NCBI GenBank assembly: GCA_016713665.1
Contig: JADJOR010000002.1
Span: 186,001-250,000, forward strand
DNA from: Deltaproteobacteria bacterium
GTDB taxonomy: Bacteria > Myxococcota_A > UBA9160 > UBA4427
Reading direction: 5' to 3'
Length of the DNA: 64,000 bases
The position numbers were made by a program, and so were the translations under genes. The notes below the pieces were generated by a model. It worked only from the letters and a program-made list of their open reading frames with translations, was not told where the DNA came from and did no database searches. Of the stretch, positions 35,100-44,291 are shown piece after piece (within the stretch, counting starts at the first letter, position 1; each line of letters opens with the position of its first letter).

Positions 35100-36481
35100 G
35101 CGAGGGCTTCGATCTCCGCGAACGATTCGGCGAGGCAGCGCGCGAAGACGCCGGGCTCGCGCAGGGCCGCGGGATCGTAGTGGACGGTGAGCGTCGCCTG
35201 ATCGAGGTGGCTCACCAGCGTGACCATCATGGCCGCTCCGGGCAGCGGGCCGACGCCGAGCATCTTCTCGACGCGCGCGCCGGCGAGGAAGAGCTCGCTG
35301 CGATGGCCCGGCACGTTGCTCGCCTGGACGTCGGGCGCGCGCATCGCGCCGACGAGCCGCGCGGAGAGCGCGGCCGGGAGCGCCGCGAGCCAGGGTGCCG
35401 CCCAGTCGGCGTAGGCGAGACCGGGCTCGCCGCGGATCGTGCGCACCTGCTCGGCGATCGACTTCATGCGCGCCGCGAGATCCTCCTCGGCGAGCGGTGC
35501 GGCGAGCACCGCGGCGACGAAGCGGTTGCCGCCCGTCCCGTCGCCGTGGCGACGGGTGCTGATCGGGATGCCGAGCGGGAGTGTCTCGATCGGCATCGCC
35601 TGGTCGACGTGGTAGCGGGCGAGGGCTCCGCAGAGCCCCGCCAGATAGACGTCGTTGAGCGAGCCGCCGGCTCCCCGCGCGGCGCGCCTGAGGTTCGCGA
35701 GGGAGAGGGCGTGCCAGAGCAGGCGCCGACGGCGGCTTCGGCCGGCGAGCAGCGGCGAATGCGGGGCGCCCGAGTCGAGCACGCGCAGCGTCGAGCTCGC
35801 GCGCTCGACGACGTCGTCGAGCGCGGCGCGGGGATTGTCGCGGACGCGCTCGGCCAGGCCGGCGAGCTGGCCGGCCCATCTCGCCGCGAGCAGGGCCGCC
35901 TGGCCCGCGAGCCGGCCGAGCTCCTCGGTCGCGAGCTCGTCGGGGGTTGCGTCCTCGGCCAGCGGCGGCGGCGGCATCGGGCGGCGCGGGCTCTCGCGCT
36001 CGCGATCGAAGAGGAGCGCGTGGAGGGCGATCCCGCCGACGCCGTCGGAGATGGCATGGGAGAGCTTGAAGACGAGCGCCGCGCGGCCGCCCTCGAGCCC
36101 CTCGAAGAGCGTCGCCAGCCAGAGCGGTCGCGACGGATCGAGCTGCGTCGTCAGGTCGGGCTCGAGCCATTCGACGACGTCGTCGAGGGTCGCGCCGGGG
36201 GCGAGCCGGCCGCGGCGCAGGTGATAGGCGAGGTCGAAGTCGGGATCCGTCGACCAGCAGGCCGGGCCGAAGCCGGCCGTCGGCTCGACGACCCGCTGGC
36301 GCAGGCGCAGGAACTCGCGGCTCGCGCGCTCGAAGGTCTCGACGACGTCGTCCCAGGCGGGTGTCGCGTCGAGCAGGTAGATCGCCGCCATCGTCGAGCG
36401 CCTGGCCGGATCGCGCTCGCTGCGAAAGAGGAGCTCGTCGAGCGGCGACATCGGCTCGTGGCCGTGCTTCGTCTGACTCAT
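35096..36481 (-). CDS. Wax ester synthase/DGAT-like acyltransferase
   Basis: A 461-residue protein of the bacterial WS/DGAT family, which acylates fatty alcohols or diacylglycerol with acyl-CoA. It starts with MSPLDELLFR, and the catalytic motif appears as LSHAISDGVGG around residue 140: the classical HHxxxDG has Ser in place of the first His, with the second His and the Asp-Gly kept. Later landmarks are GGSLNDVYLAG and the SNVPGHRSELFLAGARV segment. ATG 36481 overlaps the stop of the enoyl-CoA hydratase gene (ATGA); its own stop overlaps the HAD gene. Storage-lipid synthesis is the most likely role. Confidence 0.9.
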   Translation of the reverse strand: MSQTKHGHEPMSPLDELLFRSERDPARRSTMAAIYLLDATPAWDDVVETFERASREFLRLRQRVVEPTAGFGPACWSTDPDFDLAYHLRRGRLAPGATLDDVVEWLEPDLTTQLDPSRPLWLATLFEGLEGGRAALVFKLSHAISDGVGGIALHALLFDRERESPRRPMPPPPLAEDATPDELATEELGRLAGQAALLAARWAGQLAGLAERVRDNPRAALDDVVERASSTLRVLDSGAPHSPLLAGRSRRRRLLWHALSLANLRRAARGAGGSLNDVYLAGLCGALARYHVDQAMPIETLPLGIPISTRRHGDGTGGNRFVAAVLAAPLAEEDLAARMKSIAEQVRTIRGEPGLAYADWAAPWLAALPAALSARLVGAMRAPDVQASNVPGHRSELFLAGARVEKMLGVGPLPGAAMMVTLVSHLDQATLTVHYDPAALREPGVFARCLAESFAEIEALA

Positions 36482-37275
36482 CGCGGCGGTCGCGCGAGGA
36501 AGGCGTCGATCTTCTCGCGGTATTCGGAGCCGGTCAGCAGCAGGGTCTGGGCGATGCGGTCGACGTCGCGGGCCGTGCGCCGGTCGCCGTGGTGGGCGGC
36601 GTCGATCGCGAGCTTCGCGAGCCCGACGGCCTCGCGCGGGAACGAGGCGAGCTGCTCGCAGAAGGCGCGGACGCGGTCGGCGAACTCCGCAGCGGGGTAG
36701 ACCGCCTGGACGAGCCCGATCGCGAGGGCCTGTTCGGCGTCGATCGTCTGGCATGCCATCGCGATCCATTTGGCCCAGGCCGGCCCGACGATCCGTGTCA
36801 GCCGGCTGATCCCGCCCGAGCCCGGCAGCACGCCGAGATTCGAGATCTCCGGCAGCGCGAACTTCGCACCCTCCGCCGCCAGCCGGAAATCGCAGGACGA
36901 GGCGAGCTCGATGCCGACGCCGAGACACGAGCCCTGGGCCGCCAGCACGACCGGCTTCTCGACCGATTCGAGAAAATCGAAGAAGTCGTGGAGCGCGCGG
37001 CCGCGATATTGCCGTCGCATGTTCGAGCCGCGGAAGACCCCGTCGGTCCCCTTGCCCATGTCCGGGTCCATCGTGCTGATGTCGACGCCGGAGGTGAAAT
37101 AGCGCCCCTCGGCGGTGATCAGCAGGACGCGATGGCGGTCGTCGTCGGCGAGGTCCTGGCCCGCCTCGACGAGCATTTCGAGCATCGGCCGGGTCACCGC
37201 GTTCAGCTTGCGATCGCGGGTGAACGTGATCGTGATGATGCCGTCCGAGTCTTCGCGGCGGGCGTCCTCGGTCAT
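36478..37275 (-). CDS. Enoyl-CoA hydratase/isomerase family protein
   Basis: A 265-residue crotonase-fold protein acting on acyl-CoA. The oxyanion-hole segments are GRYFTSGVDIS and QGSCLGVGIELASSCDFRLA; the position often holding the second catalytic Glu has PGSGGISRLTRIVG. The presence of Asp/Glu equivalents suggests hydratase or isomerase activity, but crotonase-fold members vary. It is the first gene of a three-gene operon with WS/DGAT and HAD, starting ATG 37275, with a divergent promoter region shared with the acyl ligase at 37517. Confidence 0.85.
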   Translation of the reverse strand: MTEDARREDSDGIITITFTRDRKLNAVTRPMLEMLVEAGQDLADDDRHRVLLITAEGRYFTSGVDISTMDPDMGKGTDGVFRGSNMRRQYRGRALHDFFDFLESVEKPVVLAAQGSCLGVGIELASSCDFRLAAEGAKFALPEISNLGVLPGSGGISRLTRIVGPAWAKWIAMACQTIDAEQALAIGLVQAVYPAAEFADRVRAFCEQLASFPREAVGLAKLAIDAAHHGDRRTARDVDRIAQTLLLTGSEYREKIDAFLARPPR

Positions 37276-37516
37276 GCGGCGAATCTCCCGGAGGGCACCG
37301 GCTCGGTCGGATCGGGGCCCGGATCGCGCTTGCGCGGGTTCGTCCCGGAATCGGGGTCATCGCGAGCATAATGCCGGTGGCCCCCGACCGAAACCGACAC
37401 GCGACGCGGGCCCTCGTCCGGTCCGACGATTCCGCGGCTTGCGGGTCCACTCGTCTCTCTCTTAGGATCCGCCGACGCCGGAGGCGTGCCCCTCCCGGCA
37501 CGAGGGGCCAAGCCGC

Positions 37517-39151
37517 ATGTCCGAGTCCGCGAAGCAGTCCGGGATCCAGAGCCACGCCGGCAGGGGCGTCGAGAGCACGGGCGCGAGCCGCGGGGACGGC
37601 CGGATCGTCGAGGCGTCGACCTTCTGGGCGCTTCTGTGTCGCCGTGCGGAGCGCACGCCCGATCGCCTCATGTTCGTCGACGGGAACGACCGCCGGATCT
37701 CCTTCGCCGAGTTCCGGGACCGGGCCGAGCGGGTCGCCGCCGGGCTCTTCGCCCGCGGTGTGCGGGCGGGGACCCGGGTCAGCTGGCAGCTGCCCACGCG
37801 GATCGACACGGTGCTGCTCTCGGTGGCGCTCTCGCGGCTCGGGGCGGTGCAGAACCCGATCATCGCCCTCTACCGGGAGCGCGAGGTCGGCTCGCTCCTG
37901 CGGCAGACCGAGGCGTCGCTCTACGCCGTCGTCTCGAGCTGGCGCAATTTCTCCTACCGCGACATGGCCGAGAAGCTTCGCGCGGACGTCGCGCGGCCCT
38001 TCGAGATCCTCTGCGTCGACGAAGGCCTGCCGGATGGCGACCCGACGACGCTGCCGCCGGCGCCGACCGACGGCGACGTCGTCCGCTGGCACTACTCGAC
38101 CTCGGGGACGACCTCGGCGCCGAAGGTCGTGCTGCATACCGACCAGTCGCTGATCGCCGGGGGCACCGGCCTCGCCGAAGCCCTCCGCCCGGAGCCCGAG
38201 AGCGGCGAGATCGGCTCGATCGTCTTCCCCTACGCCCATATCGGCGGCCCCGACTACGTCGTCATGGCACTGCGCTACGGGCTGCCGGTCCTGCTGCTCG
38301 ACCAGTTCTCGATCCCCGACTCCCTCGAGATCTTCCGACGGGTCGGTGTCACGATGTCCGGCGGCAGCACGGCCCACTACCTGATGCTGCTCGCCGAGCA
38401 GCGCAAGCATCCCGAAGCCAGGATCCTCCCGGCGCTGCGCCAGCTCTCCGGCGGCGGGGCGCCGATGCCGCCCGAGGTCTACTCGCAGGTCCAGGAGATC
38501 CTCGGCGTCGAGGTCTGCCACGGCTACGGCATGACCGAGTGTCCGATGATCACGAGCGGCGCCATGGGCGACACGGCCGAGCAGCTCGCGAACAGCGAGG
38601 GCGCGCCGATCCTCGCTTGCGAGATCGCGATCGAAGATGCCGAGGGGAAGCGTCTCCCGACCGGCGTCGACGGCGAGGTCCACGTCCGCGGGCCGATGGT
38701 CGCGAAGGGCTATCTCGATCCCGAGCTCTCGCGCCAATCGTTCCGGCCGGACGGCTTCTTCAAGACCGGCGATCGCGGTCATCTGCGCCCCGACGGCCAT
38801 CTCAAGCTGACCGGCCGCAGCAAGGAGATGATCATCCGCAAGGGCGAGAACATCTCCCCGGGCGAGATCGAGGACGTCCTGATGACGCATCCGCGGGTCG
38901 CGGCGGTCGCCGTGATCGGCCTGCCCGACGCGACGCGCGGGGAACGGGTCTGCGCGGTCGTCGAGATGCGGCCGGGGATGGCGGCGCTCGCCTTCGACGA
39001 GCTCCAGGCCCTCTGCAAGCAGGCCGGACTCATGACCCAGAAGACCCCGGAGCAGCTCGAGGTCGTCGACGCGCTGCCGCGCAACCCGACGATGAAGATC
39101 CTGAAGCACGAGCTCGTCGCCCGCTTCAAGAACAGTCGCGCGGGACACTGA
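37517..39151 (+). CDS. AMP-dependent acyl ligase
   Basis: A 544-residue ANL ligase with an atypical P-loop, YSTSGTTSAPKVVLHTD, near residue 190. Other motifs are MSGGSTAHYLMLL, GYGMTECPM, KTGDRGHLRPDGHLKLTGRSKEMI (A7-A8), and the catalytic-Lys end LPRNPTMKILKHEL. It is related to cyclohexanecarboxylate or 3-hydroxypropionyl/benzoyl-type CoA ligases. Substrate probably an aromatic or alicyclic acid. ATG 37517; the first of a likely operon with the LLM, MDR and SDR genes downstream (2- to 79-base gaps). Confidence 0.88.
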   Translation: MSESAKQSGIQSHAGRGVESTGASRGDGRIVEASTFWALLCRRAERTPDRLMFVDGNDRRISFAEFRDRAERVAAGLFARGVRAGTRVSWQLPTRIDTVLLSVALSRLGAVQNPIIALYREREVGSLLRQTEASLYAVVSSWRNFSYRDMAEKLRADVARPFEILCVDEGLPDGDPTTLPPAPTDGDVVRWHYSTSGTTSAPKVVLHTDQSLIAGGTGLAEALRPEPESGEIGSIVFPYAHIGGPDYVVMALRYGLPVLLLDQFSIPDSLEIFRRVGVTMSGGSTAHYLMLLAEQRKHPEARILPALRQLSGGGAPMPPEVYSQVQEILGVEVCHGYGMTECPMITSGAMGDTAEQLANSEGAPILACEIAIEDAEGKRLPTGVDGEVHVRGPMVAKGYLDPELSRQSFRPDGFFKTGDRGHLRPDGHLKLTGRSKEMIIRKGENISPGEIEDVLMTHPRVAAVAVIGLPDATRGERVCAVVEMRPGMAALAFDELQALCKQAGLMTQKTPEQLEVVDALPRNPTMKILKHELVARFKNSRAGH

Positions 39152-39153
39152 CC

Positions 39154-40065
39154 ATGCGCTTCATGTTCCAGTATCCGGAGACCCACGGCGCCGACGCGGA
39201 TCTGCTCGAAGCCGGCGGCGTCGGCGAGCTCGCCGTCGCGGCCGAGCGCGCGGGCTTCCTCGGCTTCGCCATGACGGAGCACCCCGCGCCCAACGCGAAG
39301 TGGCTCGCCGCGGGGGGCCACCAGACCCTCGACCCGTTCGTCGCGCTCGGCGGCGCGGCGACGGTGACCTCGAAGCTCCAGCTGCTGACCTATCTCGCCG
39401 TGCTCCCGTATCGCAATCCGCTGCTCGTCGCGAAGGCGGCGACGACGGTCGATCGGCTCTCGAACGGCCGCTTCATCCTGGGCGTCGGGACGGGCTATCT
39501 CAAGGCCGAGTACGCCGCCCTCGGTGTCGACTTCGAGGAGCGTCTCGCGCTCTTCGACGAGGCGCTCGAGGTCCTGCCGCTCCACTGGCGCGGCGAGCCC
39601 TTCGACTACACCGGCCGCCACTTCGCCGCGAAGGGCATCCAGGCGATGCCGAAGCCGATCCGCAATCCGATCCCGATCTGGATCGGGGGCAACTCGAAGG
39701 CCTCGCGCCGGCGGGTCGCCGAGAGCGCCCAGGGCTGGATGCCGATGATCGCCCCCGAGCACGTCGGCGACGCGATCTTCAAGACGGTGCGCACCCCGCC
39801 CCCCGGCTCCGCCGACGACGTGAAGGCCCAGATCGCCGAGATCCGCGCCGCCGGCCGCGCCCGCGGCGCCGAGCTCGACTTCACGATGGTCTATCTCGAT
39901 ACGACGATCCGCGATCCCCGCCGCGACGCCGATCGCCATCGGGAGGCCTTCGCCCGGCTCGAGGCGCAGGGCTTCACCTGGCTCGTGATCAACCCGCCGA
40001 CGGCGGGCCGCTCGCAGATGCTCGATTTCCTCGCCGGCTTCGGCGAGACCTACATCGGGCGCTAG
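39154..40065 (+). CDS. LLM-class (F420-dependent type) oxidoreductase
   Basis: A 303-residue luciferase-like TIM-barrel oxidoreductase. Recognisable parts are AAERAGFLGFAMTEHP, LTYLAVLPYRNPLLVAKAATT, LSNGRFILGVGTGYLK, and the later IPIWIGGNSKASRRR (phosphate/cofactor loop). Such proteins use F420 or FMN; which one cannot be told. Start ATG 39154, two bases after the ligase stop. Together with the ligase, the MDR and the SDR it looks like a pathway for degrading an acyl-CoA compound. Confidence 0.9.
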   Translation: MRFMFQYPETHGADADLLEAGGVGELAVAAERAGFLGFAMTEHPAPNAKWLAAGGHQTLDPFVALGGAATVTSKLQLLTYLAVLPYRNPLLVAKAATTVDRLSNGRFILGVGTGYLKAEYAALGVDFEERLALFDEALEVLPLHWRGEPFDYTGRHFAAKGIQAMPKPIRNPIPIWIGGNSKASRRRVAESAQGWMPMIAPEHVGDAIFKTVRTPPPGSADDVKAQIAEIRAAGRARGAELDFTMVYLDTTIRDPRRDADRHREAFARLEAQGFTWLVINPPTAGRSQMLDFLAGFGETYIGR

Positions 40066-40144
40066 CCTCCCGATCCCCGACCCGGCGGCCCGGAGCGGCC
40101 GCGGCGTCGGCGCCGAACGAATCCCACGACACGAGGACCCTTCC

Positions 40145-41305
40145 ATGACGCGTGCCTACTCCATCACCGCCGAAGCGATCGCCGCCGAGAGCAAGCGGGT
40201 CGGGGGCGATCCCGACAAGATCGACATCAACCGCGTGATCGCCCTCGACACCCTCGCGCTCCGCCCCGTCGGGCCGCGCGACGTGCGGCTGCGCATCCTC
40301 GCCGTCTCGGCCGAGCACAATCTGACCCACGCCGCGACCGCCGACACGGTCAACATCGCCGAGCTGCGCGGCGGCAAGATCTATCCCGGCAACTCCGCCG
40401 TCGGCGAAGTCGTCGAGGTCGGCCGCGACGTCGCGCGCTTCAAGGCGGGCGACGTCGTCGTCACCCACTGCAACGGCGAGCCCGACGCCCACGGCTATCC
40501 GCTCCGGATCTGGGCCTACGATCAGCCCGAGTCGATCGGCTGGTATGCGGAGGAGGCGGTCGTCGGCGACTGGCAGATCGTGCCCGCGCCGCTCGCCTGC
40601 GGCCTCTCGCTCTGGGAGATCGCGGCGCTCCCGCTTCGGGCGCCGACCGCCTATCACCTCTGGCGCCGCGCCGAGGGGATCTTCCGGGTCAAGGTCTCGG
40701 AGGAGCGCCTCGCGACGCTGAACGTGCTCGCCTTCGGCGGCGGCGTCTCCGAGCTCTTCCTGATGCTCGCGAAGCACCGCGGCCACAACGCGTTCTTCTG
40801 CTCGGGCAGCCCCGAGCGCCGCAAGGCCCTCGAGGCCCAGGGCATCGTCGGCATCGACCAGAAGCGCTTCAACCGCTTCGCCGGCCGGGACGACGTCAAG
40901 GCCTTCGGCGCCGAGATCAAGAAGCAGACCGGCGGGCAGGGCATGCACGTCGTGTGCGATCTGCTGCGCGGCCCGGTCTTCGAGGCCGGCATCACGGCGG
41001 CTTCGCGCGAAGGCGTCAACGTCTCGGCGGGCTGGCAGCTCGGGACGATGGTGAAATACAACTCGGCCGGCGCCTCGACCAAGCAGCTGACCCTCGACCA
41101 TACCCACTACGACACGATCCCCGGCTGCGAGGCCGCGACCTCGCTCTACGGCCGCGTCTTCAAGCCGACGATCCACCGCGAGATCTACCCCTTCGAGGCG
41201 CTGCCCCGGGCGATCGCCGAGATGCAGGCCAATACCCAGACCGGCATCCCGATCATCCGGGTCGCGCAGGAGATGCCGGCGTCGGTGAAGGGGCTGGTCC
41301 GCTAG
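40145..41305 (+). CDS. MDR-superfamily dehydrogenase/reductase
   Basis: A 386-residue medium-chain dehydrogenase/reductase. N-terminal GroES-like domain with AVSAEHNLTHAA and YPGNSAVGEVVEVGRDV; the segment RIWAYDQPESIGWYAEE resembles crotonyl-CoA carboxylase/reductase and quinone-reductase relatives. The Rossmann part starts at LNVLAFGGGVSELFLML, and the CSGSPERRKALEAQGI segment is the usual adenine end. No zinc-binding Cys cluster is evident. An enoyl-CoA reductase role is plausible given the neighbours. The SDR begins directly at its stop (GTG 41306). Confidence 0.8.
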   Translation: MTRAYSITAEAIAAESKRVGGDPDKIDINRVIALDTLALRPVGPRDVRLRILAVSAEHNLTHAATADTVNIAELRGGKIYPGNSAVGEVVEVGRDVARFKAGDVVVTHCNGEPDAHGYPLRIWAYDQPESIGWYAEEAVVGDWQIVPAPLACGLSLWEIAALPLRAPTAYHLWRRAEGIFRVKVSEERLATLNVLAFGGGVSELFLMLAKHRGHNAFFCSGSPERRKALEAQGIVGIDQKRFNRFAGRDDVKAFGAEIKKQTGGQGMHVVCDLLRGPVFEAGITAASREGVNVSAGWQLGTMVKYNSAGASTKQLTLDHTHYDTIPGCEAATSLYGRVFKPTIHREIYPFEALPRAIAEMQANTQTGIPIIRVAQEMPASVKGLVR

Positions 41306-42058
41306 GTGGCGCCGGCCCGGGATCCGCTCTTCGACTTCACGGATCGGGTCGTCGTCGTGACCGGCGGCAGCCGGGGGCTCGGCCGCGAGATGGTGCTCGC
41401 CTTCGCCGAGCGCGGGGCGGACGTCGTCGTCGCGAGCCGCAAGCTCGAGACCTGCGAGGCGGTGGCGGCGGAGGTCCGGGGACTCGGGCGGCGCGCGCTC
41501 GCCCACCCGGTCCACGCCGGAAAATGGGACTCGATCGATGCGCTGATCGAGGTCGTGTACCGGGAGTTCGGGCGGATCGACGTCCTCGTCAACAACGCGG
41601 GGAGCGGGCCGGCGGCGAAGAGCCACGAGGTCTCCGAGTCGCTCTTCGACAGCGTGATCGCCCTCAACTTCAAGGGGCCCTTCCGGCTCGCGAGCCAGGT
41701 CGCGAAGCGGATGGCGGACGGCGAGGGCGGCGTCATCGTGAACGTATCGTCGTCGGGCTCGTTGATGGCGGTGCCCGGGGTCGTGCCGTATGCGAGCGCC
41801 AAGGCGGCGCTCAACGCGATGGGGCATTCGCTCGCGGCGGAGTACGGGCCGAAGGTGCGCGTCAATACGCTCTGTCCGGGGCCGTTCCTGACGGACATCG
41901 CCCGGGCCTGGACGCAGGCGGCGCGGGACAGCATGCCGAACGCGCTCGGGCGGGCCGGACGGCCAAACGAGATCGTGACCGCGGCGCTCTATCTCGCGAG
42001 CCCCGCGTCGAGCTACACGACGGGGACCCTCGTGCGCGTCGACGGCGGCATCGTATGA
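41306..42058 (+). CDS. Short-chain dehydrogenase/reductase
   Basis: A 250-residue classical SDR: TGGSRGLGREMV near residue 20, NNAG at about residue 97, NVSSSGSLMAVPG with catalytic Ser, and Tyr-Lys in YASAKAALNAM. The C-terminus ends in TTGTLVRVDGGIV, as in FabG-type 3-oxoacyl reductases. The start is a GTG directly abutting the upstream stop codon, so coupled to the MDR gene. A 3-hydroxyacyl or alcohol substrate is likely. Confidence 0.9.
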   Translation: MAPARDPLFDFTDRVVVVTGGSRGLGREMVLAFAERGADVVVASRKLETCEAVAAEVRGLGRRALAHPVHAGKWDSIDALIEVVYREFGRIDVLVNNAGSGPAAKSHEVSESLFDSVIALNFKGPFRLASQVAKRMADGEGGVIVNVSSSGSLMAVPGVVPYASAKAALNAMGHSLAAEYGPKVRVNTLCPGPFLTDIARAWTQAARDSMPNALGRAGRPNEIVTAALYLASPASSYTTGTLVRVDGGIV

Positions 42059-42091
42059 GTCGGGCTCGATGAATCGAACGAGGACGCGCGC

Positions 42092-43144
42092 ATGAGCAGC
42101 GGAATTCGCAGGGTCGCCGTCATCACGGGCATCACGGGTCAGGACGGCTCGTATCTCGCCGAGCTCCTGCTCGCAAAGGGCTACGACGTCCACGGCATCG
42201 CCCGGCGGACCTCGCTCTTCAATCGCAGCCGAATCGAGGAGGCCCGCGACGCCGCGCGCCATCGCGGCCAGGTCTACGCCCTCGAGTACGGCGACCTCGG
42301 CGACTCCTCGAGCCTGAATCGCATCCTCGCGAAGATCCGCCCCGACGAGGTCTACAACCTGGCCGCCCAGTCCCACGTCGCCGTCTCCTTCCAGCAGCCC
42401 GAGTACACCGCCGACGTCGACGGGACGGGCGTCCTGCGCCTGCTCGAGAGCCTGCGCGCCAACGAGCTGAATGCCCGTTTCTATCAGGCCTCGACCTCCG
42501 AGCTCTACGGCAAGGCCCGGGAGATCCCGCAGAACGAGCAGACGCCCTTCCACCCGCGCTCGCCCTACGCCGTCGCGAAGCTCTACGCCTACTGGATCGT
42601 GCGCAACTACCGCGAGTCCTACGGCATGCACGCGAGCAACGGCATCCTCTTCAACCACGAGTCCGAGCGCCGCGGCGAGAACTTCGTGACGCGCAAGATC
42701 ACCCTCGGCCTCGCCGCCGTGAAGCACGGACGCCAGCCGCGCGTCTCGCTCGGCAACCTCGACGCGAAGCGCGACTGGGGCCACGCACGGGACTACGTCG
42801 AGGCGATGTGGCTGATGCTCCAGCAGGACGAGGCCGACGACTACGTCATCGCGACCGGCGAGACCCACAGCGTCCGCGAGTTCGTCGAGCACGCCGCGGC
42901 CGTCGCGGGCTTCGAGATCGAGTGGGAGGGGAGCGGTACGGACGAAGTCGGCCGCGACCGCCACACGGGCCAGGTCGTCGTCGACGTCGATCCCGCCTTC
43001 TACCGCCCGGCCGAGGTCGATCTGCTCCTCGGCGACCCGACCAAGGCCCGCGAGCGCCTCGGCTGGAAGCCGCGGATCCGCTTCGAGACCCTCGCGGAGA
43101 CCATGATGAAGAGCGATCTCGAGCTGGTCGGGCGGGGGCGTTAG
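42092..43144 (+). CDS. gmd: GDP-mannose 4,6-dehydratase
   Basis: A 350-residue extended SDR that converts GDP-mannose to GDP-4-keto-6-deoxymannose, the first step toward GDP-fucose, perosamine and related sugars. Diagnostic features: TGITGQDGSYLAELLL at the start, RRTSLFNRSRIE, the YGDLGDSSSLNRIL segment, NLAAQSHVAVSF, the active-site TSELYGK with YAVAKLYAYWIV, and FNHESERRGENFVTRKI. Length matches the family. No GDP-fucose synthase or glycosyltransferase is next to it. ATG 42092. Confidence 0.96.
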   Translation: MSSGIRRVAVITGITGQDGSYLAELLLAKGYDVHGIARRTSLFNRSRIEEARDAARHRGQVYALEYGDLGDSSSLNRILAKIRPDEVYNLAAQSHVAVSFQQPEYTADVDGTGVLRLLESLRANELNARFYQASTSELYGKAREIPQNEQTPFHPRSPYAVAKLYAYWIVRNYRESYGMHASNGILFNHESERRGENFVTRKITLGLAAVKHGRQPRVSLGNLDAKRDWGHARDYVEAMWLMLQQDEADDYVIATGETHSVREFVEHAAAVAGFEIEWEGSGTDEVGRDRHTGQVVVDVDPAFYRPAEVDLLLGDPTKARERLGWKPRIRFETLAETMMKSDLELVGRGR

Positions 43145-43186
43145 GCCGGGCCCGGCCTCCTCCGATCGTTTTCCGGAGAGCCCGCG

Positions 43187-44233
43187 ATGAGCCAGTTTGC
43201 CGAGCCCCACATCCAGGCCGTCGACGCCGACGCCCTCGCGCGCTTCCTCGACGCCGCCGGTCTCCCCGGCGAAGGCGAGCGTCCGGTCCTCCGCGCCCTC
43301 GGCGGCGGCTCGCAGAACGAGCTGACCCTCGTCGAGCGCGGCGGTGCGCGCATGGTGATGCGCAAGCCGCCGGTCTCCGCCGTTGCCGACCGCGTCGAGG
43401 GCATGCGCCGGGAGCACCGCCTCGCCCGCGCCCTCGCCGGCAGCGAGGTCCCCCATCCGCGCTACCTCGCGGGCAGCGACGATCCGTCGATCCTCGGCAT
43501 GCCCTTCTTCCTGATGGAGGCGATCGACGGCTGGTCGCCCGTCGCCGGCGGGCGCTGGGAGAGCCCCTATGACGTCGATCTCGCCGCGCGCCACGGGATC
43601 GGTCTCGAGCTCGCGCGCGGGGCCGCATCCATGGCGCGCTTCGACTGGAGGGCGCACGGCCTCGAGGGCTTCGGCCGCCCCGAGAATTTCCACGCGCGTC
43701 AGGTCGACCGCTGGCTCGCCTACTACGCCCGGATCCGCTGCCGCGAGCTCCCGGGGCTCGACGAGGCGGCGGCCTGGCTGCGCGGGCACGTGCCCCGCCA
43801 ATTCACGCCCGGCCTCATGCACGGCGACTATCAGCTGGCGAACGTGATGTTCGCCCACGGCGTCCCGGCGAAGCTCCTCGCGATCATCGATTGGGAGATG
43901 GCGACGATCGGCGATCCGCTGCTCGATCTCGGCTGGGTGCTGGTCGCCTGGGGACCCGAGGCCGCCGACATGCAGCACGCGGGCTTCATGCAGGCGCCGG
44001 GGCTGCCCTCCCGGGACGAGATGCTCGAACACTACGAGCGCTGCGGCGGCCCGAGCACCGAGGGCATCGACTACTACGTCGTGCTCGCGCGCTGGAAGCT
44101 CGGCATCGTGCTCGAGCAGAGCTACAGCCGGCTGCTCCAGGGCGCCGGCGTCAACCCGCGCGTCGAGTTCTTCGGCAAGCTCGTGCCCGAGCTGATCCGC
44201 AAGGCGGCGAGCCTCGCGGCGTCGATTCCGTAG
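43187..44233 (+). CDS. Phosphotransferase family protein (APH/ACAD10-like)
   Basis: A 348-residue complete member of the same kinase family as the broken gene at 15842. N-lobe: ALGGGSQNELTLVERGG and MVMRKPP; the catalytic loop is LMHGDYQLANVMF around residue 220, and the metal-binding loop IIDWEMATIGDPLLDLGWVL follows. ATG 43187 follows CGGAGAG. In some bacteria these proteins phosphorylate hydroxyl groups of acyl-CoA compounds or antibiotics; the target here is unknown. Convergent with the NTF2-like gene at 44292. Confidence 0.88.
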   Translation: MSQFAEPHIQAVDADALARFLDAAGLPGEGERPVLRALGGGSQNELTLVERGGARMVMRKPPVSAVADRVEGMRREHRLARALAGSEVPHPRYLAGSDDPSILGMPFFLMEAIDGWSPVAGGRWESPYDVDLAARHGIGLELARGAASMARFDWRAHGLEGFGRPENFHARQVDRWLAYYARIRCRELPGLDEAAAWLRGHVPRQFTPGLMHGDYQLANVMFAHGVPAKLLAIIDWEMATIGDPLLDLGWVLVAWGPEAADMQHAGFMQAPGLPSRDEMLEHYERCGGPSTEGIDYYVVLARWKLGIVLEQSYSRLLQGAGVNPRVEFFGKLVPELIRKAASLAASIP

Positions 44234-44291
44234 GCGGCGATCCGCGCCGGGGGCGATCGAGCCGCCCGCTTGGCAGCGTCGGGGACGGTGC

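Noticed and set aside
39989..44032. 1347-residue open frame on the minus strand
   Set aside because: Antisense to GMD, SDR, MDR and kinase genes whose plus-strand reading carries all diagnostic motifs.
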